A DNA stretch of 64,000 nt, taken from positions 1 through 64,000 of the forward strand of contig JACJWU010000003.1 in the NCBI GenBank assembly GCA_020636995.1, given 5' to 3'. The notes beneath the pieces are model-generated. The model ran no database searches. It worked only from the letters and a program-made list of their open reading frames with translations, and had not been told where the DNA came from. Within the stretch, counting starts at the first letter, position 1. Each line of letters opens with the position of its first letter. Both the position numbers and the translations under genes were made by a program. Origin of the DNA: Actinomycetota bacterium. Lineage in GTDB: Bacteria; Actinomycetota; Actinomycetes; S36-B12; UBA10799. Shown here in pieces: positions 24,326 to 33,070 of the stretch.

Positions 24326-27034
24326 ATGGAGGCTGCCGCGGCCGCACGCGCGCAGGAGCCCGCCGCACCGGCGATCCGCTGGGCGCACTGGGGTCTGCTG
24401 AGCGCGGCCATGGTCTGCGCGGTCGCCGCGGTGGCGGCCGGGGCGATCAACGGCATCGGGCATACCGAATCCCACCTGCTGGCCGCCGCCTACGGACTGC
24501 TCGCGGGGATCACGATCACGTGGTCGTCCACGGAGCGGTCCATGCGGGAGACCCGGCGGCGGGTGTACTTCCTGATGGCCGGACTCGGCACGGCCCTCCT
24601 GCTGTTCGGCCAGAGCATCGGCTATCTCGTGACCGCCGGGAGGGAAGACGTCTTCGATCCGCGGATCGAGAGCATCCCGCTGCTCATCGCCACGCCGGTG
24701 GCCGGGATCGGAGCGATCCTGCTGGCCTGGCCGCAGGGAATGGTGAAGCGCGAGCGCCTCCTTGTCACCATCGACTCGGTGGTGTCCATCGCCGCTCTTG
24801 CCGTGATCTGGCAGTTGGTCCTCGTGCCGACGTGGCAGCCGGCCGTGGACCCCGCGGTCCAGGTGTGGGTCCGGATCGACCAGTTGGCACTGTTCCTGGG
24901 CGTCGGGATCGTTGTGGTGCTGATGGTGGTCAGCAGGCGGATGGGCGCGCTACCGCTGCCCCAGTTGCTGCTGCTGATCGGCGGGGTGCTCTTGTGGCTG
25001 GTCAGCGACGTCGCGGGCGAGTTGGGTCCGGATCGCGTCACCGGCGTGACGCCGTCCATCATCGGGTACGTACTAGCCACCGGTCTGCTCGTGGCGCTGG
25101 GTCACCGCGCCGCTGCGGAGCGGGAGACCGAACGCGAGATCCGCTGGCGCAACGGCCTGTCGCTGATGTTCCCGATGGTCTCGCTGCTGGTCGCCGGACT
25201 GGCTCTGATCGCCAATGCCAGCAGTCAGCTCGGCGTCACCCTGGCGATCGTCAGTGCCATCGCGTGGATCGCGATGCTGGCCGGGATCGGGGTGGCCCGG
25301 CTGGCCTCGCTGACCGGGATGTGGGACGCCCAGTACGAGGGCATGGTCCAGTCCCTGTCCGACTCCGCCACCAGTGGGTGGGTGGGTGCCTTGCTGAAGG
25401 ACAGCGCGGAGTACGTACTGGTCCTCGACGCGGATGCTCACATCGTGTTCACATCGCCGCGCACCCGGGCTGACCTCGCCAACGTCGAGTACTTCTCCGA
25501 TCTCGTCATCGATCCCCCCGCCGACGACATCCAGATCATCCTCGCGGGCGTCACCAGCGAGTCCATCCCACCCGGTCCGCACGAGATGCTGCTGCGCGCG
25601 ACGGCCGGGCAGCGCGAGGTCGAGGTGTATGTGCGCCCGGTGCGGGACATGGACTTCCAGGGCTTCGTCGTGACCGGTACCGACGTCACGGACGCGCGGA
25701 GGTTGGCGCGCAGCCTGGATCGCACGAGCCGCCGCGACGACCTCACGGGGTTGTTGACCGCCGAGGCCATGGAAGCGGAGGTCGCCGCGGCCCTGGCACA
25801 AGCCGTCTCGATGCACCACGAAGTCCTGTTCGCAGTCCTGGACCTTTCTGATTTCGGCGCCTGGAACGACAGTCTCGGACGCTCCGGCGGCGACGAGATC
25901 CTGCAGGTTGTTGCTCGACAGTTCGAGGGGCTGCCACCGGAGGTGACAGCCGTATGCCGGATAGCAGGCGACTCCTTCGGGCTGCTCATGTCGTCGACTG
26001 TCGTGGCTCCGACCCTCGAGCAGGTGGTCGATCAACTCGAGCGGTCGTTCGCGGGCCTGATCCTGCCCAGCGACCTGGAGGTGGATCTGTCCTTCCGGGT
26101 GGGCTACTCGGTGGCTGCCGTCGGCGAACCGTTGGACCCTGCGCAACTGGTCGAGCAGGCCGACATCGCGTTGCGGCGGGCACGCAAGAGCCGACAGGCC
26201 CAGGTCGTGCGCTTCCGACCCGGCATGAACGAGGACCTCGTCACTCGGCTGGCTGCCGAACTGCGGGTGCGCGAGGCCTTGAACAACGACGGAGTGGTCG
26301 TCTACTACCAGCCGATCGTGTCACTGCGCGACGGCAGCATCCGATCGGTCGAGGCGCTGGCGCGCTTGCGTACTGGTCACGGCACCATCGTGACCCCGGA
26401 CCAGTTCATGGACGCTGCGGAGTACAGCGGCCTGGTCCGCGACATCGATCGACGCGTGCGTCAACAGGTCGCCGAGGACTGGGCGTCGATAGCAGCCGTG
26501 ACAAGCCCCGACGTGCGGATCAACATCAACGTCAGCCAGTCCGAACTCAACCCGGCACTCGCCGACGAACTGCGGGCCCTGGATCTGCCGCAGCGGATCA
26601 TCGTCGAGGTGACCGAGGCATCACTGGTGTCGAACCCGGTCTTGGCGCGCAACACCCTCGAGACGATCCGTCATCTCGGCGGTCTCGTGGCCATCGACGA
26701 CTTCGGCACCGGGTACTCGTCGCTGTCGCAGATCGTGGCGCTGCCCTGCGACATGCTGAAGATCGACCAGAGCTTCGTCTCCGACATGTCCGAGACCAGC
26801 ACGAGTTCGCGACTGGTTCGGGCCATCGTGCAACTGGCCGAGGACCTCGGCCTTCAAACGGTGGCCGAAGGGGTCGAGGCCCGCGAGCAGGTGACGATCC
26901 TGCTCGGCCTCGGCTGCGACCGCGCCCAGGGCTTCCACTACTCCAAGCCGCTGCCGCTCGAGCAGTTGCTGGCGTGGATCTCCGAGCGCCGCGTCCGCAG
27001 GACCCCGGACATCCCGGCGCAGTCGTCGCGCTGA
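24326..27034 (+). CDS. Membrane c-di-GMP protein: 8-TM + PAS + degenerate GGDEF + EAL
   Basis: 902 residues. About eight helices occupy residues 20-330, a PAS-like domain about 350-450, GGDEF about 465-625 and EAL about 640-890. The GGDEF signature itself reads AGDSF (RIAGDSFGLLM, near residue 547), so cyclase activity is unlikely. The EAL domain keeps VEALARL, NVS, VEVTE, AIDDFGTGYSS, LKIDQSF, AEGVE and the final QGF-YSKP, so it is probably an active phosphodiesterase cleaving cyclic di-GMP. The GGDEF may bind GTP or act as regulator. A paralogue with the same layout at 34518-37201 is a pseudogene. Confidence 0.9.
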   Translation: MEAAAAARAQEPAAPAIRWAHWGLLSAAMVCAVAAVAAGAINGIGHTESHLLAAAYGLLAGITITWSSTERSMRETRRRVYFLMAGLGTALLLFGQSIGYLVTAGREDVFDPRIESIPLLIATPVAGIGAILLAWPQGMVKRERLLVTIDSVVSIAALAVIWQLVLVPTWQPAVDPAVQVWVRIDQLALFLGVGIVVVLMVVSRRMGALPLPQLLLLIGGVLLWLVSDVAGELGPDRVTGVTPSIIGYVLATGLLVALGHRAAAERETEREIRWRNGLSLMFPMVSLLVAGLALIANASSQLGVTLAIVSAIAWIAMLAGIGVARLASLTGMWDAQYEGMVQSLSDSATSGWVGALLKDSAEYVLVLDADAHIVFTSPRTRADLANVEYFSDLVIDPPADDIQIILAGVTSESIPPGPHEMLLRATAGQREVEVYVRPVRDMDFQGFVVTGTDVTDARRLARSLDRTSRRDDLTGLLTAEAMEAEVAAALAQAVSMHHEVLFAVLDLSDFGAWNDSLGRSGGDEILQVVARQFEGLPPEVTAVCRIAGDSFGLLMSSTVVAPTLEQVVDQLERSFAGLILPSDLEVDLSFRVGYSVAAVGEPLDPAQLVEQADIALRRARKSRQAQVVRFRPGMNEDLVTRLAAELRVREALNNDGVVVYYQPIVSLRDGSIRSVEALARLRTGHGTIVTPDQFMDAAEYSGLVRDIDRRVRQQVAEDWASIAAVTSPDVRININVSQSELNPALADELRALDLPQRIIVEVTEASLVSNPVLARNTLETIRHLGGLVAIDDFGTGYSSLSQIVALPCDMLKIDQSFVSDMSETSTSSRLVRAIVQLAEDLGLQTVAEGVEAREQVTILLGLGCDRAQGFHYSKPLPLEQLLAWISERRVRRTPDIPAQSSR

Positions 27035-27039
27035 GGTTC

Positions 27040-27172
27040 CGTACGGAACTGGTTGGGACCCTGCCGTTCGCAACCAGTTCCGTACGCTTTGCCAGGCGTT
27101 TCGCCACTTTTGTGGTGGTCCTGGCGTACAGAACTGGTTGCCGCAACCGAGCCCTCAACCAGTTCCGTACGC
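27040..27172. repeat. Family C twin-hairpin element, copy 1
   Basis: Two hairpins. The first pairs CGTACGGAACTGGTTG (27040-27055) perfectly with 27071-27086; the second pairs GCGTACAGAACTGGTTG (27124-27140) with 27156-27172, one mismatch. Both loops are 15 nt and the hairpins are separated by 37 bp. GTTCCGTACGGAAC at 27036-27049 is itself a palindrome. The element fills the space between two convergent genes, abutting the permease stop at 27172. A second copy with the same spacing but different loops is at 52097-52230. Confidence 0.82.
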
Positions 27173-27968
27173 TACCGGCTCGTGTTCCGGTACTTCCGGA
27201 TCGCCAGCGGCGCGAAGATCACAAGGAACACGACCATCCAGGCCAGCGTCACCAGGATCGGGTACTGCCCGGGGATACCGTCGCCCACGTAGGGGTTGGG
27301 GTTGCCGAACAGTTCCCGGGTCGCCGCGGTCAGGGTGCTCACCGGGTTCCACTCCGCGATCGGCTGCAGGATCGCCGGCAGTGACGCTGGCGGTACGAAG
27401 ACGTTCGAGATGAACGTCAGCGGGAAGATCGTCACGAATGTCAGCTGCTGGGCCGTTTCCGTGTTGGGCACCGACAGCCCGATCCAGATCCCCAGCCAGG
27501 CCATGACGTGCGCGAATCCCAGCAGCAGGGCAACCGCCAGCAGGAACTCCGCCAGGCCGTTGTGCACCCGCCAGCCCACAACCAGGCCGGCCAGCATCAG
27601 GACCACGAGGATCCCGGCCTGGTAGATGGTGTCGGCCACCGTGCGTCCGGACAGCACCGCTGATCGGGACATCGGCAGGGAACGGAAGCGGTCGATCAAC
27701 CCCTTGCCCATGTCGTCGGTCATACCGATGGCGGTGGTCGCCGACGCGAAGGCGATGGTCTGGGCGAAGATGCCCGGCATCAGGAATTCCTTGTAGTCGC
27801 CCCCACCGGGCAACGGGATCGCCCCGCCGAACACGAACGCGAACAGCAGCACGAACATGATCGACTGCAGGATGGCGAAGATCGCCAACTCCGGGATGCG
27901 GGGGATGCGCTTGAGGTTCCGCCACGTGATCACCATGGCGTCGGAGACGGCTCCGCTCTGTTGGACGC

Positions 27969-27972
<4 letters not shown>
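27172..27972 (-). CDS. ABC-2 type exporter permease (DrrB-like)
   Basis: 266 residues, six hydrophobic segments. LMPGIFAQTIAFASATTAIGMTDDMGKGLIDRFRSLPMSRSAVLSGR is the DrrB/ABC-2 core, and FLSNVFVPP-like sequence (TFISNVFVPPASLPA) follows. It pairs with the ATPase gene upstream (ATGA overlap) to make a drug or lipid exporter. The operon has a perfect palindrome upstream that may be its operator. Confidence 0.88.
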
Positions 27973-28952
<980 letters not shown>

Positions 28953-28997
28953 GGTGTCGACACTAAGGGGGACCTAAGACACCCCGCCAGTGGGATT

Positions 28998-29020
28998 CCA
29001 CCTACGGAATCCGTAGGTGG
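28998..29020. promoter_or_regulatory. Perfect palindrome, probable operator of the drrAB-like operon
   Basis: Two 11-bp arms, CCACCTACGGA and TCCGTAGGTGG, are separated by a single A, 46 bp upstream of the exporter ATPase start in a 281-bp divergent space. The size and symmetry fit a dimeric TetR- or PadR-type repressor. No such regulator is encoded nearby, so the protein is unknown. Being next to a start rather than a stop sets it apart from the 3'-end repeat arrays. Confidence 0.55.
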
Positions 29021-29233
29021 GGCTCCGGCTCAGCGTGATCCTCGTCACAACCCATGGGTGGACACCGGTGTAATTCGTCACAGTCGGTTGAAGACCCCCT
29101 CGGGGTATGTCACGGTCGAAGAGTCGCGTCGGAGTTGCTCCGATGCTGCGGGAGCCGCCAGTTCCCGATGACCGCCCCATGGACCGCGGTGCAGTACCGA
29201 CCGTGTGAGGGGACGTCCGACCAAGGAATTGTT

Positions 29234-29695
29234 TTGCGTAAAGCACTCGTCATGCCCGTTGCCGCCCTCACGATCGCTGGCTTCGGTGTCACCACCGTCG
29301 CCCCGGCGATGGCCGCCCCGACCGCGGCGACCAAGGACTCCGACCGCACCAAGGACCGCGCCTCGCGGAGCAAGAAGGCGGCGTACCCGATCCAGGTCAA
29401 GTACGTGAAGCGCTACAAGCTGGGCAAGAAGCAGCTCAAGGAGATCGCCGCGGCCAAGGCCTGGGCGAACGGCTCCATGCCGCGCCGCGTCCGCCAGTGC
29501 GAGTCCGGCGGCAACTACGGCATCAACACCGGTAACGGGTACTACGGCGCCTACCAGTTCGCCGCGGGCACCTGGCTGGGTGTCGGTGGCGGCCGGTACG
29601 CCCGCTACGCGCACCAGGCGCCCAAGTTCGCCCAGGACCACATGGCCTACCGGCTGTGGAAGCGTTCCGGGTGGGGCCCCTGGGGCTGCGCCTGA
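29234..29695 (+). CDS. Secreted resuscitation-promoting-factor-like transglycosylase
   Basis: 153 residues from a TTG with AAGGAA five bases upstream. A signal peptide (LVMPVAALTIAGFGVTTVAPAMA) is followed by a basic linker of about 45 residues (KKAAYPIQVKYVKRYKLGKKQ) and a C-terminal Rpf/transglycosylase-like domain: RQCESGGNYGINTGNGYYGAYQF with the catalytic Glu in CESGG, and RLWKRSGWGPWGC closing it. Rpf enzymes cut peptidoglycan and help dormant actinobacteria regrow. The 280-bp leader holds a TCGGAG/CTCCGA hairpin (about 29127-29142) but no riboswitch I can assign. Confidence 0.88.
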   Translation: MRKALVMPVAALTIAGFGVTTVAPAMAAPTAATKDSDRTKDRASRSKKAAYPIQVKYVKRYKLGKKQLKEIAAAKAWANGSMPRRVRQCESGGNYGINTGNGYYGAYQFAAGTWLGVGGGRYARYAHQAPKFAQDHMAYRLWKRSGWGPWGCA

Positions 29696-29776
29696 TCTTC
29701 CCCTGCGTTCGAGGCCGTCGACTCGGTGATCCGTCACCGATCGGCGGCCTCGTCGTACGTAGGGGAGCCCGCACCC

Positions 29777-29853
29777 ATCCGTGAGCACTTCGCGCATCCG
29801 TGAGCACTTCGGCTGCGTCGGGACGCTAACGCATCGCCGCACTGCTCCCGGAT
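29777..29853. repeat. Family B inverted array (core ATCCGTGAGCA), 19-bp pitch, copy 1
   Basis: Direct units ATCCGTGAGCACTTCG start at 29777 and 29796 (19 bp). Inverted, more degenerate units end at 29834 (ACGCTAACGCAT) and 29853 (ACTGCTCCCGGAT), again 19 bp apart. The block ACGCTAACG is shared with the copy at 46917-46993. It lies between the Rpf-like gene and the convergent gamma-glutamyltransferase gene, 32 bp before the latter's stop. Confidence 0.72.
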
Positions 29854-29884
29854 GGCCCGCGGGCCGCCGGACCTCCCGGGCCTG

Positions 29885-31300
29885 CTACCCGACCACGATC
29901 GCCGCACCGCCGCGCCGGGGGTCGGCGTGCGCGGTGGTCACGCCGCCAGTGCTCACATGCACCGCGTTGACGCCACCGAAGTAGAAGTGTCGCTGGGGCC
30001 ACAGACTGACCTCACCGAGACCCCGCAGCGCCTCCACCTGTTCCAGTGGCAGGCCCGGTTCGACCTGGATCACACCCTGGTTGTCCACGTGCACCCGCGG
30101 GGCCTCCACCGCACCGGCGAGGTCCGCATCCCCACCGAGCATGAGCGTGATGACGCGGGTCAACGCACTGCGGATGCGTTCGCTACCACCGGTGCCGAGG
30201 ACCAGTGACCCGCCGTCGTAGTCCACGATGCTCGGCGCCATCATGGAGCGGATGCGCTGACCGGGAACCGCCGCCTCCGGCCCACCCGGATGCAGGTCGT
30301 CCTCGCCCATCATGTTGTTCAAGTGGATGCCCGTCCCCGGCAGGAACACCCCACCACCCACGCCGTTCGACACGCTGAGCGCGGCCACCATCCCGTCGGA
30401 GTCGACCACGCTGATGTGGGTCGTGCCGTTGGTGGCAACCGGGCCGCTCACCTGGGCCTTGAGCCATGCGGTCGTCTCGACGAGGGCCTCGGCGATCGCC
30501 CGCGCCTCGGGATGACACTCGTCGGCGAGGTCACGCAGCACATGGGCGACGATCGATCCGCCCAGCGACGGCAAGGGGTTGGTGGTGATACTGCCCGACC
30601 GGATGGGTGCCACGAGAGGGTCCCGGGACACCGGCGCGAACGCCCTCAGATCGTCGGCGGTCACGGGGCCGTCGGGCATCAAAGCCGCGAACTCGTCGGT
30701 GAGGTCGGCGATCCCACGCACCTCCCCCGCGGCGACCCGCTGAAGCAGGACCGCGAACTCGGTGTCCCGGTACTGGTCGCCGTCGCCGAGCAGCACGCCG
30801 TCCGGCGCCATCCGCATCCGGGCCGCCTCGGTGAGCAGCAGTACCGGCTCGATGAGAGCCATCGCATGGGCCTGCCGCGCGTCGAGCAGGACGCCGTCGT
30901 GTGCGTACGAGATGGCCGGGCCGACCACATCCGCGAGGGGGAGACGGCCCCATGTCCGGTGCGCGGTCAGGAAGCCGTCCAGACACCCAGGCACTGCGAC
31001 CGTGGCGTTACCCACGTGGAAGTCCTGGGTCGCACCCGAGTACACGACCGTGACGGTCTCGCGCTGCCCGGCGGGCCCGGACGGCACGGTGGTGAAGAAA
31101 TCCACGACCTGCTGTGTGCCGTCCGCCTCACGTACCAGCAGGAAGCCCCCACCGCCCAGACTGGAGACACCGGGTTCGGCCACGGTCGAGGCGAACGCCG
31201 CCGCCACCGCGGCATCGACGGCGTTGCCCCCGGCGGCGAGGACCGCCGCGCCGGCTCGCGCGGTGGGCGCCGAGCCACAACTGATCGCTGCCTGGGACAC
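29885..31300 (-). CDS. Gamma-glutamyltransferase, short cytoplasmic-type
   Basis: 471 residues from the GTG at 31300. Family hallmarks are AGGNAVDAAVAAAFASTVAEPGVSSLGGGGFLLV near the N-terminus, the autoprocessing/nucleophile site NGTTHISVVDSDG (catalytic Thr at the new N-terminus), and TGGSERIRSALTRVI at the C-terminus. Secreted relatives cleave glutathione or transfer gamma-glutamyl groups, but no signal peptide is visible here and the protein is shorter than the usual 530-580 residues. A cytoplasmic oxamate-amidohydrolase or related Ntn role is possible. It is divergent from a thioredoxin gene. Confidence 0.82.
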   Translation of the reverse strand: MSQAAISCGSAPTARAGAAVLAAGGNAVDAAVAAAFASTVAEPGVSSLGGGGFLLVREADGTQQVVDFFTTVPSGPAGQRETVTVVYSGATQDFHVGNATVAVPGCLDGFLTAHRTWGRLPLADVVGPAISYAHDGVLLDARQAHAMALIEPVLLLTEAARMRMAPDGVLLGDGDQYRDTEFAVLLQRVAAGEVRGIADLTDEFAALMPDGPVTADDLRAFAPVSRDPLVAPIRSGSITTNPLPSLGGSIVAHVLRDLADECHPEARAIAEALVETTAWLKAQVSGPVATNGTTHISVVDSDGMVAALSVSNGVGGGVFLPGTGIHLNNMMGEDDLHPGGPEAAVPGQRIRSMMAPSIVDYDGGSLVLGTGGSERIRSALTRVITLMLGGDADLAGAVEAPRVHVDNQGVIQVEPGLPLEQVEALRGLGEVSLWPQRHFYFGGVNAVHVSTGGVTTAHADPRRGGAAIVVG

Positions 31301-31363
31301 GTGGCAAGGATAGAGGCCCGACCCGGGCGGAATGTCCACGGGCCAACGGAGGTTGCACCCTAC

Positions 31364-31705
31364 GTGGCCACCAGAGAACTGACCGACAGCAACTTCACCG
31401 ATGAGACCGCCGGCAAGACCGTGGTCATCGACTTCTGGGCGGACTGGTGCGGACCCTGCCGTTCCTTCGCGCCGGTGTTCACGAAGGTCTCCGCCGACTA
31501 CGGCGATGTCATCTTCGGCAAAGTGGATGTGGATGCGAACCCGGGTCTGGCCCAGGCGTTCGGGGTGACGGCCATTCCGACACTGGTCGTGTTGAAGAAC
31601 AACACGGTCCTGCACTCACAGGCGGGTGCACTGAACGAGAAGTCGCTGCGGTCGACCATCGACAAGGCCCTGCAAGGCCCGAAACGGATGACCTTCCAGT
31701 TCTAG
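31364..31705 (+). CDS. trxA: Thioredoxin
   Basis: 113 residues from the GTG at 31364 with GGAGG ten bases upstream. The redox centre WCGPC sits in VVIDFWADWCGPCRSFAPVF, with the cis-proline in AIPTLVV. It reduces protein disulfides in the cytoplasm using thioredoxin reductase, which is not in this window. Its stop overlaps the convergent small gene by 4 bp. The divergent neighbour is a gamma-glutamyltransferase. Confidence 0.92.
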   Translation: MATRELTDSNFTDETAGKTVVIDFWADWCGPCRSFAPVFTKVSADYGDVIFGKVDVDANPGLAQAFGVTAIPTLVVLKNNTVLHSQAGALNEKSLRSTIDKALQGPKRMTFQF

Positions 31706-31875
31706 AGGACGCTGATGCGCGCGTCCGGCGAGTAGTGCAACTCGAAACGGCGGGCGGACACCTCACTGACCACGTCCAGGATCACCTGACCCCGTTCCTC
31801 CGCGAAGTGGAAGACCACCAGGTGGTCGCCGTCCAGGGAGATGGTGTCGCCGTTCTTGAGCTGGTGCGCTTTCAT
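31702..31875 (-). CDS. Small 57-residue protein of unknown function
   Basis: A 57-codon gene from ATG at 31873-31875, reading MKAHQLKNGDTISLDGDHLV, then VFHFAEERGQVILDVVSEVS and a charged end ARRFELHYSPDARISVL. The composition is that of a folded small beta protein with no signal peptide or membrane segment. The opening resembles KOW/elongation-factor-P-like or hinge-type beta barrels, but that is weak. It overlaps the trxA stop by 4 bp in convergent orientation. Codon use (nearly all G/C third positions) supports real coding. Confidence 0.7.
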   Translation of the reverse strand: MKAHQLKNGDTISLDGDHLVVFHFAEERGQVILDVVSEVSARRFELHYSPDARISVL

Positions 31876-32042
31876 AACCACGCTCTATAGGATCGGCTAT
31901 CTCTTTCCGGATCTCGATTACAAGCGGTCAAGAATCGGTTACAGAAGGGTCACAATGACCGGGCGTGTCCCTCAGACGTGTGAACCGGACACACTTCAGC
32001 CCCGGTCTGCACCGGTTGGGTGGACATGGTGAGGGACAGCGG

Positions 32043-32243
32043 TCAACGACCCGCGTCGGCATCCTCGTCGTAATTCGAGTACTCGTCGTACTCGGTATTG
32101 GCCTCGAAGTCGTCCTCATCATGGGAGGACTTCGCTTGCCCGCTCAGTTCAGCTTGCAGAGCCGCAAGGTCGGTGTGTGGCGCGTTGTACTTCAGTTCGC
32201 GCGCAACCTTGGTCTGCTTGGCCTTTGCACGGCCGCGCCCCAT
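32043..32243 (-). CDS. DUF3073 protein
   Basis: 66 residues beginning MGRGRAKAKQTKVARELKYN, then PHTDLAALQAEL and an acidic Asp/Glu/Tyr tail (NTEYDEYSNYDEDADAGR). This is a textbook DUF3073 protein, which occurs only in actinobacteria and has a basic front and acidic end; its function is unknown. It lies divergent to bldC across 236 bp that hold both promoters. Longer in-frame reading to the left of this ATG overlaps bldC and is not coding. Confidence 0.9.
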   Translation of the reverse strand: MGRGRAKAKQTKVARELKYNAPHTDLAALQAELSGQAKSSHDEDDFEANTEYDEYSNYDEDADAGR

Positions 32244-32479
32244 ATGGCTCGACCCCCTCGCCCGGGATCCGTCCCGAAGGTCAGTTGACAGTTTTCCATG
32301 CTGGGCATCGAGCCCACGACAGAAAGAGTACCCCGTGACCCGCCGCGTCCGCACGTCCCCTGCCCGGATTTCGCGCGTGGCGAGCGCCCGGGAACCGATC
32401 AAACGGTCACGCAGTTGCCCGTGTGCCGGATCGGTGCGAGACTCAAGTTCGACCGTCGTTTCGGACATTTGGAGCATGG

Positions 32480-32722
32480 ATGAGTCCCAATCTGAGCAAC
32501 CCTGAGGAGCTACTGACCCCCTCTGAGGTCGCAGCGCTCTTCCGTGTGGACCCGAAGACCGTGACCCGGTGGGCGAAGGCCGGGAAACTCTCCTGCGTGA
32601 AGACCCTCGGCGGTCACCGGCGCTATCTCGCAAGCGAGGTGAACGCGCTGCTCGAGGGAGCACTGCCACAGCAGCGCTCGGTAATCCCTCCCGGCCAGCC
32701 CGCGCCACAGATGGGGGTCTAG
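32480..32722 (+). CDS. bldC: BldC, MerR-like developmental regulator
   Basis: 80 residues from the ATG at 32480. It consists of one MerR-type helix-turn-helix: LLTPSEVAALFRVDPKTVTRWAKAGKL, then SCVKTLGGHRRY, very close to Streptomyces BldC. BldC binds DNA cooperatively as head-to-tail monomers, without an effector domain, and controls the switch from growth to development. An ATG at 32476 is in another frame. Confidence 0.93.
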   Translation: MSPNLSNPEELLTPSEVAALFRVDPKTVTRWAKAGKLSCVKTLGGHRRYLASEVNALLEGALPQQRSVIPPGQPAPQMGV

Positions 32723-32846
32723 GCACGGCACAGCGGTCCCGGTCGGCCTCGCGGCTCTGTCCAGGGAGGTTGGCCAGGAAACGTTCGACGTTGCCGTCGA
32801 TCTGGGGCACGTAGCAGGGCTCGTCACGATTTGTCTGGGACAGTCC

Positions 32847-32955
32847 GGTTAGAGATCGGCGGGTTGGTTAGTCGGCGGCCGGTTGGTTAGAGTCCCACGG
32901 CCGTATACGACTAACCGGAGTGCCGTATCTCTAACCAAGATGCCGATCTCTAACC
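32847..32955. repeat. Family A inverted array (core GGTTAG), 19-bp pitch, copy 1; in 348-bp gap
   Basis: GGTTAG units start at 32847, 32866 and 32885 (19 bp apart). Inverted CTAACC units start at 32911, 32931 and 32950 (20 and 19 bp). The centre has ACGGCCGTAT. The right half (CTAACCGGAGTGCCG, ATCTCTAACCAA, ATGCCGATCTCTAACC) is nearly identical to copy 2 at 39835-40039. The gene-free stretch 32723-33070 between bldC and a convergent gene has nothing else I can identify. Confidence 0.8.
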
Positions 32956-33070
32956 AGGATGTGCGACGGCCACCGCCCAGCCGCCACCGTGACCAACCTG
33001 CCCGGACAGAACACGTCAGACATCGGCACGTCGGTTAGCCTCCGACGCCAACAACGTCCCAGCCCCCAGC

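Noticed and set aside
29080..29233. A c-di-AMP (ydaO-type) riboswitch upstream of the Rpf-like gene
   Set aside because: Rpf genes often have this riboswitch and the leader has a TCGGAG/CTCCGA hairpin and a GGGA/TCCC pair, but the conserved GGGGGA-CCCA and GGGGUGAAUC blocks are not there. An Rfam RF00379 search would settle it.
32847..32955. Telomere-like GGTTAG repeats
   Set aside because: The unit is 19 bp, not 6 bp, and the window is internal to a chromosome with genes on both sides.
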